In this document: piece after piece, positions 37,004 through 44,671 of the stretch
Position numbering within the stretch: position 1 is the stretch's first letter
Layout: each line of letters starts with the position of its first letter
Source of the DNA: JABMNT01 sp048262255
GTDB taxonomy: Bacteria; Pseudomonadota; Alphaproteobacteria; Rhodospirillales; Casp-alpha2
NCBI GenBank assembly: GCA_048262255.1
Contig: JBLXFH010000002.1
Coordinates: 62,001 to 126,000, forward strand
Reading direction: 5' to 3'
Length of the DNA stretch: 64,000 bases
Made by a program: the position numbers and the translations under genes
Notes under the pieces: generated by a model
The model's database searches: none
Seen by the model: the letters and a program-made list of their open reading frames with translations, nothing else
Told to the model about the DNA's origin: nothing

Positions 37004-37462
37004 TCAGAAAGCGGGCGCAGCATGCGCAGGCGCATTGGCGGCCATGGGCGCATCGGGCATTTGACTGCGTGCTTGCACATTCCACCAATAACGAAACCGG
37101 ATGGCGCCGGTCCGCAGCGCCATGGGCGGCAGTTTATGGTTAATTGTTTCCTGTGTTGCCAAGTCCTCACGTGCCGCGTCCAGTCCGGCCCGTTGATAGA
37201 AACTCCAGACCTGCCCGCGCGCCTTGCTGTCGGCCTGTTGATCCAGAACGTCCTCGACATAACTGGCCAAAACAAGGGTCAGTAAGGCCACCATCTCACT
37301 GGGAACGGGCACATGCCCATTGCGCCATTTACTCACCGTTGGTGGCGAAACTCCGGCAATTTGTGCGACATCCTGACCGCTTAACCCAAGTTTCTCGAGG
37401 CCGTCAAACACCGGCGGAGAAACGAGCTGCCCCTCGTCGTTGAAAAATTGATTTAAGTTCAT
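37004..37462 (-). CDS. HTH (XRE-type) DNA-binding protein with Ala/Pro-rich tail
   Basis: 152 residues. Residues about 24-55 form a helix-turn-helix (GLSGQDVAQIAGVSPPTVSK, then WRNGHVPVPSEM). A helical region follows, then a low-complexity tail (PMAANAPAHAAPAF). It is probably a repressor or small regulator, possibly acting on its own operon, since a 16-bp inverted repeat lies 60 bases upstream. Target genes are unknown. Confidence 0.7.
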   Translation of the reverse strand: MNLNQFFNDEGQLVSPPVFDGLEKLGLSGQDVAQIAGVSPPTVSKWRNGHVPVPSEMVALLTLVLASYVEDVLDQQADSKARGQVWSFYQRAGLDAAREDLATQETINHKLPPMALRTGAIRFRYWWNVQARSQMPDAPMAANAPAHAAPAF

Positions 37463-37521
37463 TCCCAGTTACCCATTTCAAGAGCACGCGTTGGCGCTAC
37501 ACTACTTCTAACAAAGCCTGA

Positions 37522-37537
37522 TTCCTTATTAAAGGAA
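37522..37537. promoter_or_regulatory. 16-bp inverted repeat upstream of the HTH gene
   Basis: TTCCTT-ATTA-AAGGAA has perfect 6-base arms, placed between the divergent HTH gene and the ROK kinase gene. It is a reasonable candidate operator for the HTH protein. Nothing else in the 218-base gap is clear, apart from an AT-rich stretch at about 37565-37585 that may be promoter DNA. Confidence 0.35.
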
Positions 37538-37680
37538 AATAGTCCAAAAATATGGTTAACATCGCAATATATAGTATATTTTTTTGACGCTCAAAGCGCT
37601 AAGTATCGGATTGCCGACAGAGAGAGCAAAACGCCCAGGCAGCGGCAAATGCCGGGGCATCGACAATAAAGAGGTTAAAT

Positions 37681-38607
37681 GTGCGTATCGGGATCGATTT
37701 AGGAGGCACCAAGATTGAAGGTATTTTGCTCGATGACAAAGGTGTGGAACAATACCGCAAGCGGGTATCGACGCCTCAGGGCGATTACCAAGGTGTTCTC
37801 AAAGCCGTCCGTGGTCTGGTTGAAGACATTGCAAATCATTCCGGAATTTCTGAAAACACCCCCGTGGGCGTTGGTATTCCCGGCACCCTGTCGCCACGAA
37901 CGCGCGTCATCAAGAATGCCAATTCCGTCTGCCTGATTGGCCAGCCTTTGGACAAGGACCTGCAAACCGTCCTGAAGCGCCCGGTCAAACTGGCCAACGA
38001 TGCCGACTGTTTTTCCATATCGGAAGCGACGGACGGCGCCGGGGCAGGTGCAGAAGTGGTTTTCGGGGTGATTTTGGGAACCGGCGTCGGCGGCGGTATC
38101 GCCTTCAACAGAACCCTGCTTTCCGGCCCCAATGCCATTACCGGCGAATGGGGCCATATTCCCCTGCCCTGGCCGCAAGAATCTGTCGGGGAATTAAATG
38201 AGGGCGAGCATCCGGGCCCGAACTGCTATTGCGGCCTGACCGGCTGTGTTGAAACCTATCTGTCCGGCCCTGGCATGGTGCGTGACCACAAACGCCACAC
38301 CCAGCAATCGCTGTCAACACAGGCCATCGTTTCCGGCGCACTTTCAGGGGACCCCGATTGCGCGGCCACACTCGCCCGCTATGAAGACCGGTTGGCGCGC
38401 GGGCTGGCCAATGTCATCAACATCCTCGACCCGCACATCATCGTACTGGGCGGCGGCATGTCAAACATCGACAGGCTATACGACAATGTGCCGCAGTTAT
38501 GGGAGAAATGGGTTTTTTCCGATTTTTGCGATACACAGTTAAAGAAGAATGTGCATGGCGATTCGAGCGGCGTACGCGGTGCCGCCTGGTTGTGGAATAC
38601 CGCCTAA
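37681..38607 (+). CDS. ROK-family sugar kinase
   Basis: 308 residues from GTG 37681, with GAGG 6 bases upstream. The ATP-binding motif DLGGTKIEG, the catalytic aspartate in LANDADCFSISEA, and the ROK zinc signature (NCYCGLTGCVETYLSGPG) are all intact. The closest types are fructokinase/mannokinase and N-acetylglucosamine kinase; the sequence alone does not decide. It converges on eipB with a 4-base overlap. Confidence 0.88.
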   Translation: MRIGIDLGGTKIEGILLDDKGVEQYRKRVSTPQGDYQGVLKAVRGLVEDIANHSGISENTPVGVGIPGTLSPRTRVIKNANSVCLIGQPLDKDLQTVLKRPVKLANDADCFSISEATDGAGAGAEVVFGVILGTGVGGGIAFNRTLLSGPNAITGEWGHIPLPWPQESVGELNEGEHPGPNCYCGLTGCVETYLSGPGMVRDHKRHTQQSLSTQAIVSGALSGDPDCAATLARYEDRLARGLANVINILDPHIIVLGGGMSNIDRLYDNVPQLWEKWVFSDFCDTQLKKNVHGDSSGVRGAAWLWNTA

Positions 38608-39383
38608 CAGTCGGGCTTTTTCAAAACCTCGATGCTGTTGGCATCCAAATCAAGGGCGAACCCACCAAAGTCCTGACGGATATATTCAGCGACCCCATTG
38701 GGTCGATAAGTAATACCCAATTCAAACTCGGGTTCCTCGCTTTTTTGCAGAATGGGGAAAAACGCCATGCGTATATGCCGGGCCGCTTTGTCTTGCGACA
38801 CGTTGGAAACGGGCTTGGTGATCAGGGCGTTGATTTGGTAGGGGTTATCCAAACTGGCTCCATCGAATACGACCTTCGAGACCGTCAGTTTATTTTTCCG
38901 GCCCGCATCCAGCAGTCCGGCCAAATGCTGTGTCGGGAACATCGTTCCCTTGGGTAGGGAGATTTTTGTATCCTTTGGGTTGGAATAGTTGGCAATTGCT
39001 GCACCGCCCGGGGCCTCACGATTAACCGCTCCTTCCAACACCTCGATGGCATCCCCATTGCGGTTATGGCGGACCTTGAAGCGGTAGCTCAGACCATTTT
39101 TGGCCTCCCAACTGGTGAACGACCATGTGGTCTCAATCTCGTCACCTTCGTTGTAGATCATCTTCAGGATAACTTTTGTTTCCGACGTCCAGGCGTCACA
39201 GGCGTCTTCAAAGCGATACATCATGGCACCCCGCGCGCCGGTGATGCCGGAACGTGAACTCGCTTCTACCAGCGACATATTGTAAAGGGCGCGGTGGGGC
39301 GCAAGATCAGCGGCGGCAAACACCGAGTGAATGGGCGCCAGAAACATCGCTGCGACAAAACCGGCTGTTGAAAAGCGCATCAT
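38604..39383 (-). CDS. eipB: EipB-family periplasmic envelope-integrity protein (DUF1849)
   Basis: 259 residues. A signal peptide ends at about FAAA, residue 25. The mature protein begins ADLAPHRALYNMSL, typical of DUF1849, and has just two cysteines (in EDACDAW and the C-terminal KPDC), matching the disulfide that is important in Brucella EipB. In Brucella this spiral beta-protein supports envelope integrity; the same role is inferred here. Confidence 0.88.
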   Translation of the reverse strand: MMRFSTAGFVAAMFLAPIHSVFAAADLAPHRALYNMSLVEASSRSGITGARGAMMYRFEDACDAWTSETKVILKMIYNEGDEIETTWSFTSWEAKNGLSYRFKVRHNRNGDAIEVLEGAVNREAPGGAAIANYSNPKDTKISLPKGTMFPTQHLAGLLDAGRKNKLTVSKVVFDGASLDNPYQINALITKPVSNVSQDKAARHIRMAFFPILQKSEEPEFELGITYRPNGVAEYIRQDFGGFALDLDANSIEVLKKPDC

Positions 39384-39568
39384 GGAACTCTGTTATCCTT
39401 ATGTGACCTGACTTCTGATATAGGGGCCAATTCCGATATTTCAAACTTTAAGGCGAGCCGTTAGGGCTTGTCCAACCCCAAACGGAAAATGCCAACACAT
39501 TTCCTGCTCACCCCGCCCCGACCCGGCATTAAATGCCCTGATGGCAAAAAATACCCGGAATGCTCCTG

Positions 39569-39583
39569 TTAATATTTTGTTAA
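39569..39583. promoter_or_regulatory. CtrA-type box, upstream of sigma-54 promoter
   Basis: TTAA-TATTTTG-TTAA is a perfect TTAA-N7-TTAA match to the binding site of CtrA, the alphaproteobacterial cell-cycle and motility regulator. It ends 27 bases before the sigma-54 -24 element. Function is inferred from the motif. Confidence 0.6.
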
Positions 39584-39610
39584 CCTGTTGATTTAACGTC
39601 TTTCTTATTT

Positions 39611-39626
39611 TGGCACGCCCTTTGCT
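39611..39626 (+). promoter_or_regulatory. sigma-54 (RpoN) promoter, perfect -24/-12 consensus
   Basis: TGGCACG-CCCT-TTGCT matches the consensus TGGCACG-N4-TTGCW at every defined position, with the correct spacing. It would give a transcript starting near 39637, about 50 bases before the first possible start codon. Sigma-54 promoters need an enhancer-binding activator; none is encoded in the window. Confidence 0.8.
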
Positions 39627-39628
39627 TC

Positions 39629-39643
39629 TTAACAAAAGGTTAA
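39629..39643. promoter_or_regulatory. second CtrA-type box, overlapping the predicted transcription start
   Basis: TTAA-CAAAAGG-TTAA is another perfect TTAA-N7-TTAA, beginning 3 bases after the sigma-54 -12 element. Bound CtrA here would block the sigma-54 start, or it could serve as the -35 region of a separate sigma-70 promoter. Confidence 0.6.
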
Positions 39644-39685
39644 TTCGTTATTTCTGAAGCAACAGCAAAAACAGGAGATCTTGAA

Positions 39686-39736
39686 ATGATGTATTTGAAA
39701 CAAAACCGGACAGGAAGACGCCATGGCCTTGAATAG
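39686..39736 (+). CDS. possible 16-residue leader peptide
   Basis: The frame MMYLKQNRTGRRHGLE starts at ATG 39686, with AGGAG 8 bases upstream, the best ribosome-binding site in this transcript. It ends at TAG 39734-39736, 14 bases inside the next gene. It may couple translation of that gene. It could also be chance. Confidence 0.3.
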   Translation: MMYLKQNRTGRRHGLE

Positions 39737-40217
39737 CGTTGGGGCTGCGGACGCGCTTCTCGGCAAGCACGGGGTTCCCGGCACGGCATTGGCAGTGATC
39801 AACATTCCGCCTGTGCCTGCCATCCGTCCAGGCTATGCCCGGATTTCACACGATGTGATCGGCGCCGCTCCGTCCCCCATAAAACAGCTGGCCAGCGGCA
39901 TGAACGTGCGGCGCATATCGCCCCGCGAGATGTCCGATTTCAGCCTTGATCTCTATGCCGCAGGCATCATTTCCTTTGATGATTATTCGGCTTTGTCCCA
40001 GCACCCGGAGTTGAATCCCTTTTTTGACAAAACGATTGGGGCATTGACGAACGAAAAGGCCCGGCCAGACGGCAAACGAGATCTTGTGCGCTATTGGGAA
40101 GATAAACTCAGCTTTGCCAAGCGCCATACCCACCCAAACAGTAACAATCTGGACCAGGCGAAACGGATTGTCGGGTTGATGCGGTATTTAAGCCGAAGGG
40201 TGTTGGTGCCGGGTTAA
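39723..40217 (+). CDS. conserved hypothetical protein under sigma-54/CtrA-type promoter
   Basis: 164 residues, no signal or membrane span. The first 60 residues are Ala/Pro/Ile-rich and probably flexible; residues about 65-164 look like a compact helical domain (ISPREMSDFSLDLYAAGIIS, then LDQAKRIVGLMRYLSRR). I do not know a characterised member. The promoter (sigma-54 with CtrA boxes) is of the kind used for flagellar and cell-cycle genes, so a motility or polarity role is inferred. AGGAAG precedes the ATG. Confidence 0.65.
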   Translation: MALNSVGAADALLGKHGVPGTALAVINIPPVPAIRPGYARISHDVIGAAPSPIKQLASGMNVRRISPREMSDFSLDLYAAGIISFDDYSALSQHPELNPFFDKTIGALTNEKARPDGKRDLVRYWEDKLSFAKRHTHPNSNNLDQAKRIVGLMRYLSRRVLVPG

Positions 40218-40231
40218 GAAACCGCCGGGAG

Positions 40232-41167
40232 TTATTTTTGCAGGGTGGCCAGTTGAAGAGCCGTCTTAGAATGAGGCCTCTTCAATTGGGCAAACCGCCA
40301 ATTATCCGGGTCGACACGAATGGCCCAGGTATCCGGAAAGCCATCCCGCGCCAACGCCCGGTGAAGCCGCTTTTCCTTACCACGCGGAACAGGCCCGACA
40401 ACAACCCGATAAACGTTGGTTCCATCCAGGCGAGCGTTCAGGACGGCAGGCGATAGCACACTGTTTTTTGCGACCAACCGTTCCGCATTAGCCGGGTCGC
40501 GGAAACTCCCGATCACATAATAAATCCCCTTTTCCGGTTCCTTATTTGCAACTCTGGTTATTGTCTTCGCTGGAACGGATTGATTGGATGAAAGAGAAGT
40601 CACCTGAACAGAAGGCGCTTTGCTGACCACAACTTCCGGCTCCGGTTTGATGGCCTGTGGTTGCGATTTAACCGCCCTTAACGCATGTCCTTGAGCAGAT
40701 ACGGCTGCAGTTGGCTCAACAGTTTCCCTATGCGTTTTCTCCGCCCAGGCAGCCCTCAAAGCGTGGGTTGGTACGGCGCGCACCTGAAGCGGTTGGCGGA
40801 TTGACAAAACAGGCGCAACCACACCACGGCTATCGACTAGCGCCGATGCGTGGGTTTCATTCAACGCCTGTGTATTGAATCCGGTTGTGGGTTTGAGTCC
40901 TGCAGATGTCGGCGATTTTACAGTATCTTCGGCAACCAGAGCGTCGGTGGCTTCCACTTCGCGGCACAGTTCGCCTTCCGTAACGCCACGCCAGACGGCA
41001 CAATCGCGTTGCGCCATCATTGATATCCCGTGATCCGTGACTGATTTCTGAGTGGTTAGCATGGATATTCCATCCAGCGCCCAGGAAGCAATTTGCAGCG
41101 GAACCGGGATGGCACAGCCGCCAAGCAAAAAAGCGCTTCCAATCAAAACCAAAGATTTACGTAACAT
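40232..41167 (-). CDS. SPOR-domain lipoprotein
   Basis: 311 residues. A lipoprotein signal (LVLIGSAFLLGGC) is followed by a region with two cysteines, then a long disordered linker rich in S/T/A/P/V. The C-terminal SPOR-like domain occupies about 218-295 (YYVIGSFRDPANAERLVAKN, then VYRVVVGPVPRGKEKR). SPOR domains bind denuded septal peptidoglycan, so the protein is likely an outer-membrane lipoprotein recruited to the division site. Confidence 0.82.
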   Translation of the reverse strand: MLRKSLVLIGSAFLLGGCAIPVPLQIASWALDGISMLTTQKSVTDHGISMMAQRDCAVWRGVTEGELCREVEATDALVAEDTVKSPTSAGLKPTTGFNTQALNETHASALVDSRGVVAPVLSIRQPLQVRAVPTHALRAAWAEKTHRETVEPTAAVSAQGHALRAVKSQPQAIKPEPEVVVSKAPSVQVTSLSSNQSVPAKTITRVANKEPEKGIYYVIGSFRDPANAERLVAKNSVLSPAVLNARLDGTNVYRVVVGPVPRGKEKRLHRALARDGFPDTWAIRVDPDNWRFAQLKRPHSKTALQLATLQK

Positions 41168-41184
41168 GGCTTCCCAGATTCCTA

Positions 41185-41205
41185 TTTCGTCACGTGATTA
41201 CGAAA
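41185..41205. repeat. inverted repeat in the SPOR gene 5' region
   Basis: TTTCGT-N9-ACGAAA, with an inner TCACGTGA palindrome on the overlapping strand, lies 18-38 bases before the SPOR start codon. It could be an operator or a 5' untranslated hairpin. No family is assigned. Confidence 0.25.
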
Positions 41206-41287
41206 ATGGCCCCTCACCCCAAATCAAGCTTAAACCCAACAAATTCAGTCAAGTATGACCGAAATCGGTTCAATTGTGCAACTCAAT

Positions 41288-41310
41288 TATTGTAACGCAT
41301 TATTACAATA
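41288..41310. repeat. 23-bp AT-rich inverted repeat between aspS and the SPOR gene
   Basis: TATTGTAA-CGCATTA-TTACAATA has 8-base perfect arms. It lies 47 bases past the aspS stop and about 120 bases before the SPOR start. It lacks a GC-rich stem and U-tract, so an operator is more likely than a terminator. The inner arms resemble those at 33935 (TATTGT/ACAATA). Confidence 0.35.
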
Positions 41311-41356
41311 GGTTTTAGCGACATCAAAAATTCCTCGTATAGGTAGAATTCTGAGC

Positions 41357-43171
41357 TTACTCGGAACCCGCTTTTTCGCCATCCGTACGCTTTGCTTTCG
41401 GCAAATTGAGCTTCAGGTGGAGCTCTTTCAGGTGCCTTTCATCGGCATGGCCTGGTGCACCCATTAGCAAGTCTTCCGCCCTTTGGTTCATCGGGAAGGC
41501 AATGACTTCACGAATGTTCGGCTCATCGGCCAGCAGCATCACCATTCGATCAATGCCGGGGGCCGACCCACCGTGCGGAGGAGCGCCATAACGGAAAGCC
41601 CGAAGCATACCGCCAAACTTCTCTTCAACAACTTCCGGGCCATATCCGGCAATCCCGAAGGCTTTCAGCATAATGTCCGGGCGGTGGTTTCGAATGGCCC
41701 CGGAAGACAGCTCAATCCCATTACAGACGATATCGTACTGATAGGCGAGAATATCCAATGGATCCATAGATTCCAAAGCTTCCAGCCCGCCTTGCGGCAT
41801 TGAAAACGGGTTGTGGGAAAACTCGATCTTGCCGGTATCCTCATCCATCTCAAACATTGGATAATCGACAATCCAGCAAAAATCGAAGCGCCCTTCCGCC
41901 CGGATGGCCAGTTCATCACAAATCCGCTCACGGACAACGCCAGCGAACTTTGCAGCGTCTTTCTCACTACCACAGACAAAGAAAACGGCATCGCCGTCCT
42001 GGGCTCCGGAAATTTCTTTAATGGTCGCAACACGATCCGCTTCCAGGTTCTTGGCAATCGGGCCTTTGGCTTCGCCATCGGCACCAAATACGATATAGCC
42101 AAGCCCACCCGCTCCTTCATCACGGGCCCAGTCATTCAGCTTGTCGAAGAAGCTGCGTGGACGGTCGGCCGCACCCGGCGCGGGAATGGCACGTACGATA
42201 CTGCCCTGACCGACGAGCTTCGAAAACAACCCAAACCCGGACTCCCGGTAAGCTTCTGTAACATCGGAAATCACGATGGGGTTTCGCAAATCGGGCTTGT
42301 CGGAGCCATACTTCAGCATCGATTCGGCATACGGGATACGCGGGAACGCGCCTTTGGTGACGGCCCTACCGTTTGAAAATTCTTCAAAAACGCCGGAAAG
42401 AACAGGCTCGAGCGCGTTAAAGACATCATCCTGTTCAACAAAAGCCATTTCCAGATCGAGTTGATAGAACTCGCCCGGAGAGCGGTCGGCGCGGGCGTCT
42501 TCATCGCGAAAGCACGGGGCTATCTGAAAGTATTTGTCGAAACCCGAAACCATCAGCAACTGCTTGAACTGCTGCGGCGCCTGCGGCAACGCATAGAATT
42601 GGCCCGGGTGATGGCGGCTGGGCACCAGATAGTCGCGCGCGCCTTCCGGTGACGATGCGGTCAGAATGGGTGTCTGAATTTCCAGAAAACCGGCATCGGT
42701 CATCCGCCGCCGGATGGAAGAAATGACGGCGGAACGCAGCATGATGTTGGCGTGAATTTTTTCCCGGCGCAAATCCAGAAAACGATAGCGCAAACGGATA
42801 TCCTCACCAAAGTCGGCATCGCCAGCCACCTGCATGGGCAGGACTTCAGCAGCGCTTTCAACCGTCACCTGCTCAATCCGGACTTCAACTTCACCAGTTG
42901 GCAGATTTGGATTAATAGTCTCATCAGAGCGCTTGACTACGGGCCCGGTGACCGTGATCACGCTTTCCGGCCGCGCACCCTCAACGCTTTCAAACAAGGG
43001 GCTGGAGACATCAATAACGCACTGGGTCAGGCCATAATGATCGCGCAGATCGACAAACAACAGGTTGCCATGATCGCGCTTGCGGTGGACCCAGCCGGAA
43101 ATCCGGACTTCCTGGTCCGTATCTGTGGATCGAATTTCTGCGCAGGTGTGTGTTCTATATGAATGCATCAT
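41357..43171 (-). CDS. aspS: aspartyl-tRNA(Asn) synthetase
   Basis: 604 residues, the bacterial-type length with a GAD insertion. The N-terminal OB-fold anticodon-binding domain has SGWVHRKRDHGNLLFVDLRD. Class II motifs follow: FLEIQTPILTASSPEGARDY (motif 1 region), FRDEDARADRSPGEFYQLDL (motif 2), and APPHGGSAPGIDRMVMLLAD (motif 3). As in many alphaproteobacteria without AsnS it may be non-discriminating; this is not tested by the sequence. Confidence 0.97.
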   Translation of the reverse strand: MMHSYRTHTCAEIRSTDTDQEVRISGWVHRKRDHGNLLFVDLRDHYGLTQCVIDVSSPLFESVEGARPESVITVTGPVVKRSDETINPNLPTGEVEVRIEQVTVESAAEVLPMQVAGDADFGEDIRLRYRFLDLRREKIHANIMLRSAVISSIRRRMTDAGFLEIQTPILTASSPEGARDYLVPSRHHPGQFYALPQAPQQFKQLLMVSGFDKYFQIAPCFRDEDARADRSPGEFYQLDLEMAFVEQDDVFNALEPVLSGVFEEFSNGRAVTKGAFPRIPYAESMLKYGSDKPDLRNPIVISDVTEAYRESGFGLFSKLVGQGSIVRAIPAPGAADRPRSFFDKLNDWARDEGAGGLGYIVFGADGEAKGPIAKNLEADRVATIKEISGAQDGDAVFFVCGSEKDAAKFAGVVRERICDELAIRAEGRFDFCWIVDYPMFEMDEDTGKIEFSHNPFSMPQGGLEALESMDPLDILAYQYDIVCNGIELSSGAIRNHRPDIMLKAFGIAGYGPEVVEEKFGGMLRAFRYGAPPHGGSAPGIDRMVMLLADEPNIREVIAFPMNQRAEDLLMGAPGHADERHLKELHLKLNLPKAKRTDGEKAGSE

Positions 43172-43499
43172 GTTTTCCAGGCACCAAGGAGATTAACGTG
43201 CCGTCCTTTTAGATATCGGTTACAGCTCAAAAAACCACATTTACCGCAGAATTAAATCGCCAGCGACAAACAGGTCATTGCCGGGCCTGTTTACACCATT
43301 TCTGCGAGGATTAAAGGCCTGATTTGCGCAAGAATGCCCAAGATGAGGCAGACAGCAAGCGGGATGTTCATGAAAAGCCAGCCCCGGCATTTATCCCCAA
43401 ACCACTGAGCCGACCGGCTCTATCCCTTTATTTACTCAAATGATCGCCATATCACGCTTATGCATTGACTGTTCTGTCATTGCCCTATACCTCCGTAGG
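43172..43499. other. 328-base divergent intergenic region between aspS and rnd
   Basis: It must contain the promoters for both genes. No RNA gene, terminator or clear operator was recognised. A minus-strand open stretch at about 43297-43420 encodes a 40-residue hydrophobic peptide (CRGWLFMNIPLAVCLILGIL). It faintly resembles part of a drug-exporter membrane segment, but it has no start with a ribosome-binding site, so it was not called. Confidence 0.4.
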
Positions 43500-44660
43500 A
43501 TGCCATTAATTACAGAAAATGATGCCCTTCAGGCATTTTGCAATCGCCTCGCCGGGACTGAATACATCACTGTAGACACAGAGTTTCTGCGTGAGAAAAC
43601 CTATTGGCCGCAATTGTGTCTTGTTCAGATCGCCAATGATGACAATGCAGCCGTCATTGATGCCCTGGCCCCCGGCATTGATTTGACGCCGGTCTTTGAA
43701 ATTTTTAATGATCCGGGCGTCCTGAAAGTCTTTCATGCGGCGCGCCAGGATATGGAAATCTTCTTCCATCTAACCGGAACCTTGCCAGCGCCTATTTTTG
43801 ATTCGCAAATTGCGGCGATGGTCTGCGGTTTCGGAGATTCCGTTGGTTATGAGCAGTTGGTCTCCAAGCTCGCCAAAGCCCAGGTCGACAAAAGTTCTCG
43901 TTTTACAGACTGGACATTGCGCCCTTTGAGCGAGAAGCAGATTCAATATGCACTCGCCGACGTGACTCACCTGCGGGTCGCTTATAAAAAACTTGCTGCA
44001 ATGCTGGAAAGCAAGGGACGGACAAGCTGGATCGAACAGGAAATGGATATCCTGAACCGCCCCGAAACCTATAACGGCAACCCGGCCAACGCCTACCGCA
44101 GGATCAAGGCACGCGCCAAGACAAAGCGCTTTCTGGCGGTGTTACGTGAACTCGCCGCCTGGCGAGAAGAACTGGCGCAACGGCGTGATGTCCCCCGTAA
44201 CCGGATTCTGCGTGACGAAGCTCTGGTTGAGATTGCCCACCACACTCCTTCTTCCGTTGCCGAGTTAACGCGAACCCGTGGCCTTGGCGCAAAAATGGCC
44301 GAAGGGCGCTCGGGACAGGAATTGCTGGATGCCGTCGCAAAAGGATTGAGCACTCCAGACGATGAGTGCCCACCGCTTATAGAAAAGCCGGACATGCCCC
44401 GGGGCATAGGGCCGATTAAGGATATGCTGAAAGTGCTGCTGAAACTTAAATGTGACAGCTATGACGTAGCACCAAAACTGATCGCCTCCAGCGCCGATGT
44501 CGAGTTATTGGCAGCGTTTGGAGAGGACGCGGGCGTTCAGGCCCTCACGGGATGGCGTCGCGAAATGTTTGGCGAAGATGCCTTGAAAATCCGCTCCGGT
44601 GAATACGGCCTGGCCGTCCGCGGCAAAAAACTGGTATTGGCTGAACTGAAAACCGAATAG
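43500..44660 (+). CDS. rnd: ribonuclease D
   Basis: 386 residues from ATG 43500 (MPLITENDALQAFC), the usual N-terminus; a frame extension to 43440 has no support. The DEDDy exonuclease motifs are visible: VDTEFLRE (DxE), FHAARQDMEIF (the second D), and QIQYALADVTHL (YxxxD). The C-terminal HRDC domain includes LAAWREELAQRRDVPRNRIL. It processes the 3' ends of tRNA precursors and other stable RNAs. It converges with ppx (11 bases). Confidence 0.95.
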   Translation: MPLITENDALQAFCNRLAGTEYITVDTEFLREKTYWPQLCLVQIANDDNAAVIDALAPGIDLTPVFEIFNDPGVLKVFHAARQDMEIFFHLTGTLPAPIFDSQIAAMVCGFGDSVGYEQLVSKLAKAQVDKSSRFTDWTLRPLSEKQIQYALADVTHLRVAYKKLAAMLESKGRTSWIEQEMDILNRPETYNGNPANAYRRIKARAKTKRFLAVLRELAAWREELAQRRDVPRNRILRDEALVEIAHHTPSSVAELTRTRGLGAKMAEGRSGQELLDAVAKGLSTPDDECPPLIEKPDMPRGIGPIKDMLKVLLKLKCDSYDVAPKLIASSADVELLAAFGEDAGVQALTGWRREMFGEDALKIRSGEYGLAVRGKKLVLAELKTE

Positions 44661-44671
44661 CTTCCGTCAAA

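Noticed and set aside
41288..41310. TATTGTAA-N7-TTACAATA as an aspS terminator
   Set aside because: The stem is almost all A/T and there is no U-tract, so a Rho-independent terminator is unlikely.
43297..43420. Minus-strand hydrophobic 40-residue open stretch (CRGWLFMNIPLAVCLILGIL), considered as a remnant of a drug exporter
   Set aside because: It has no start codon with a ribosome-binding site, and the similarity is only a short generic hydrophobic pattern.
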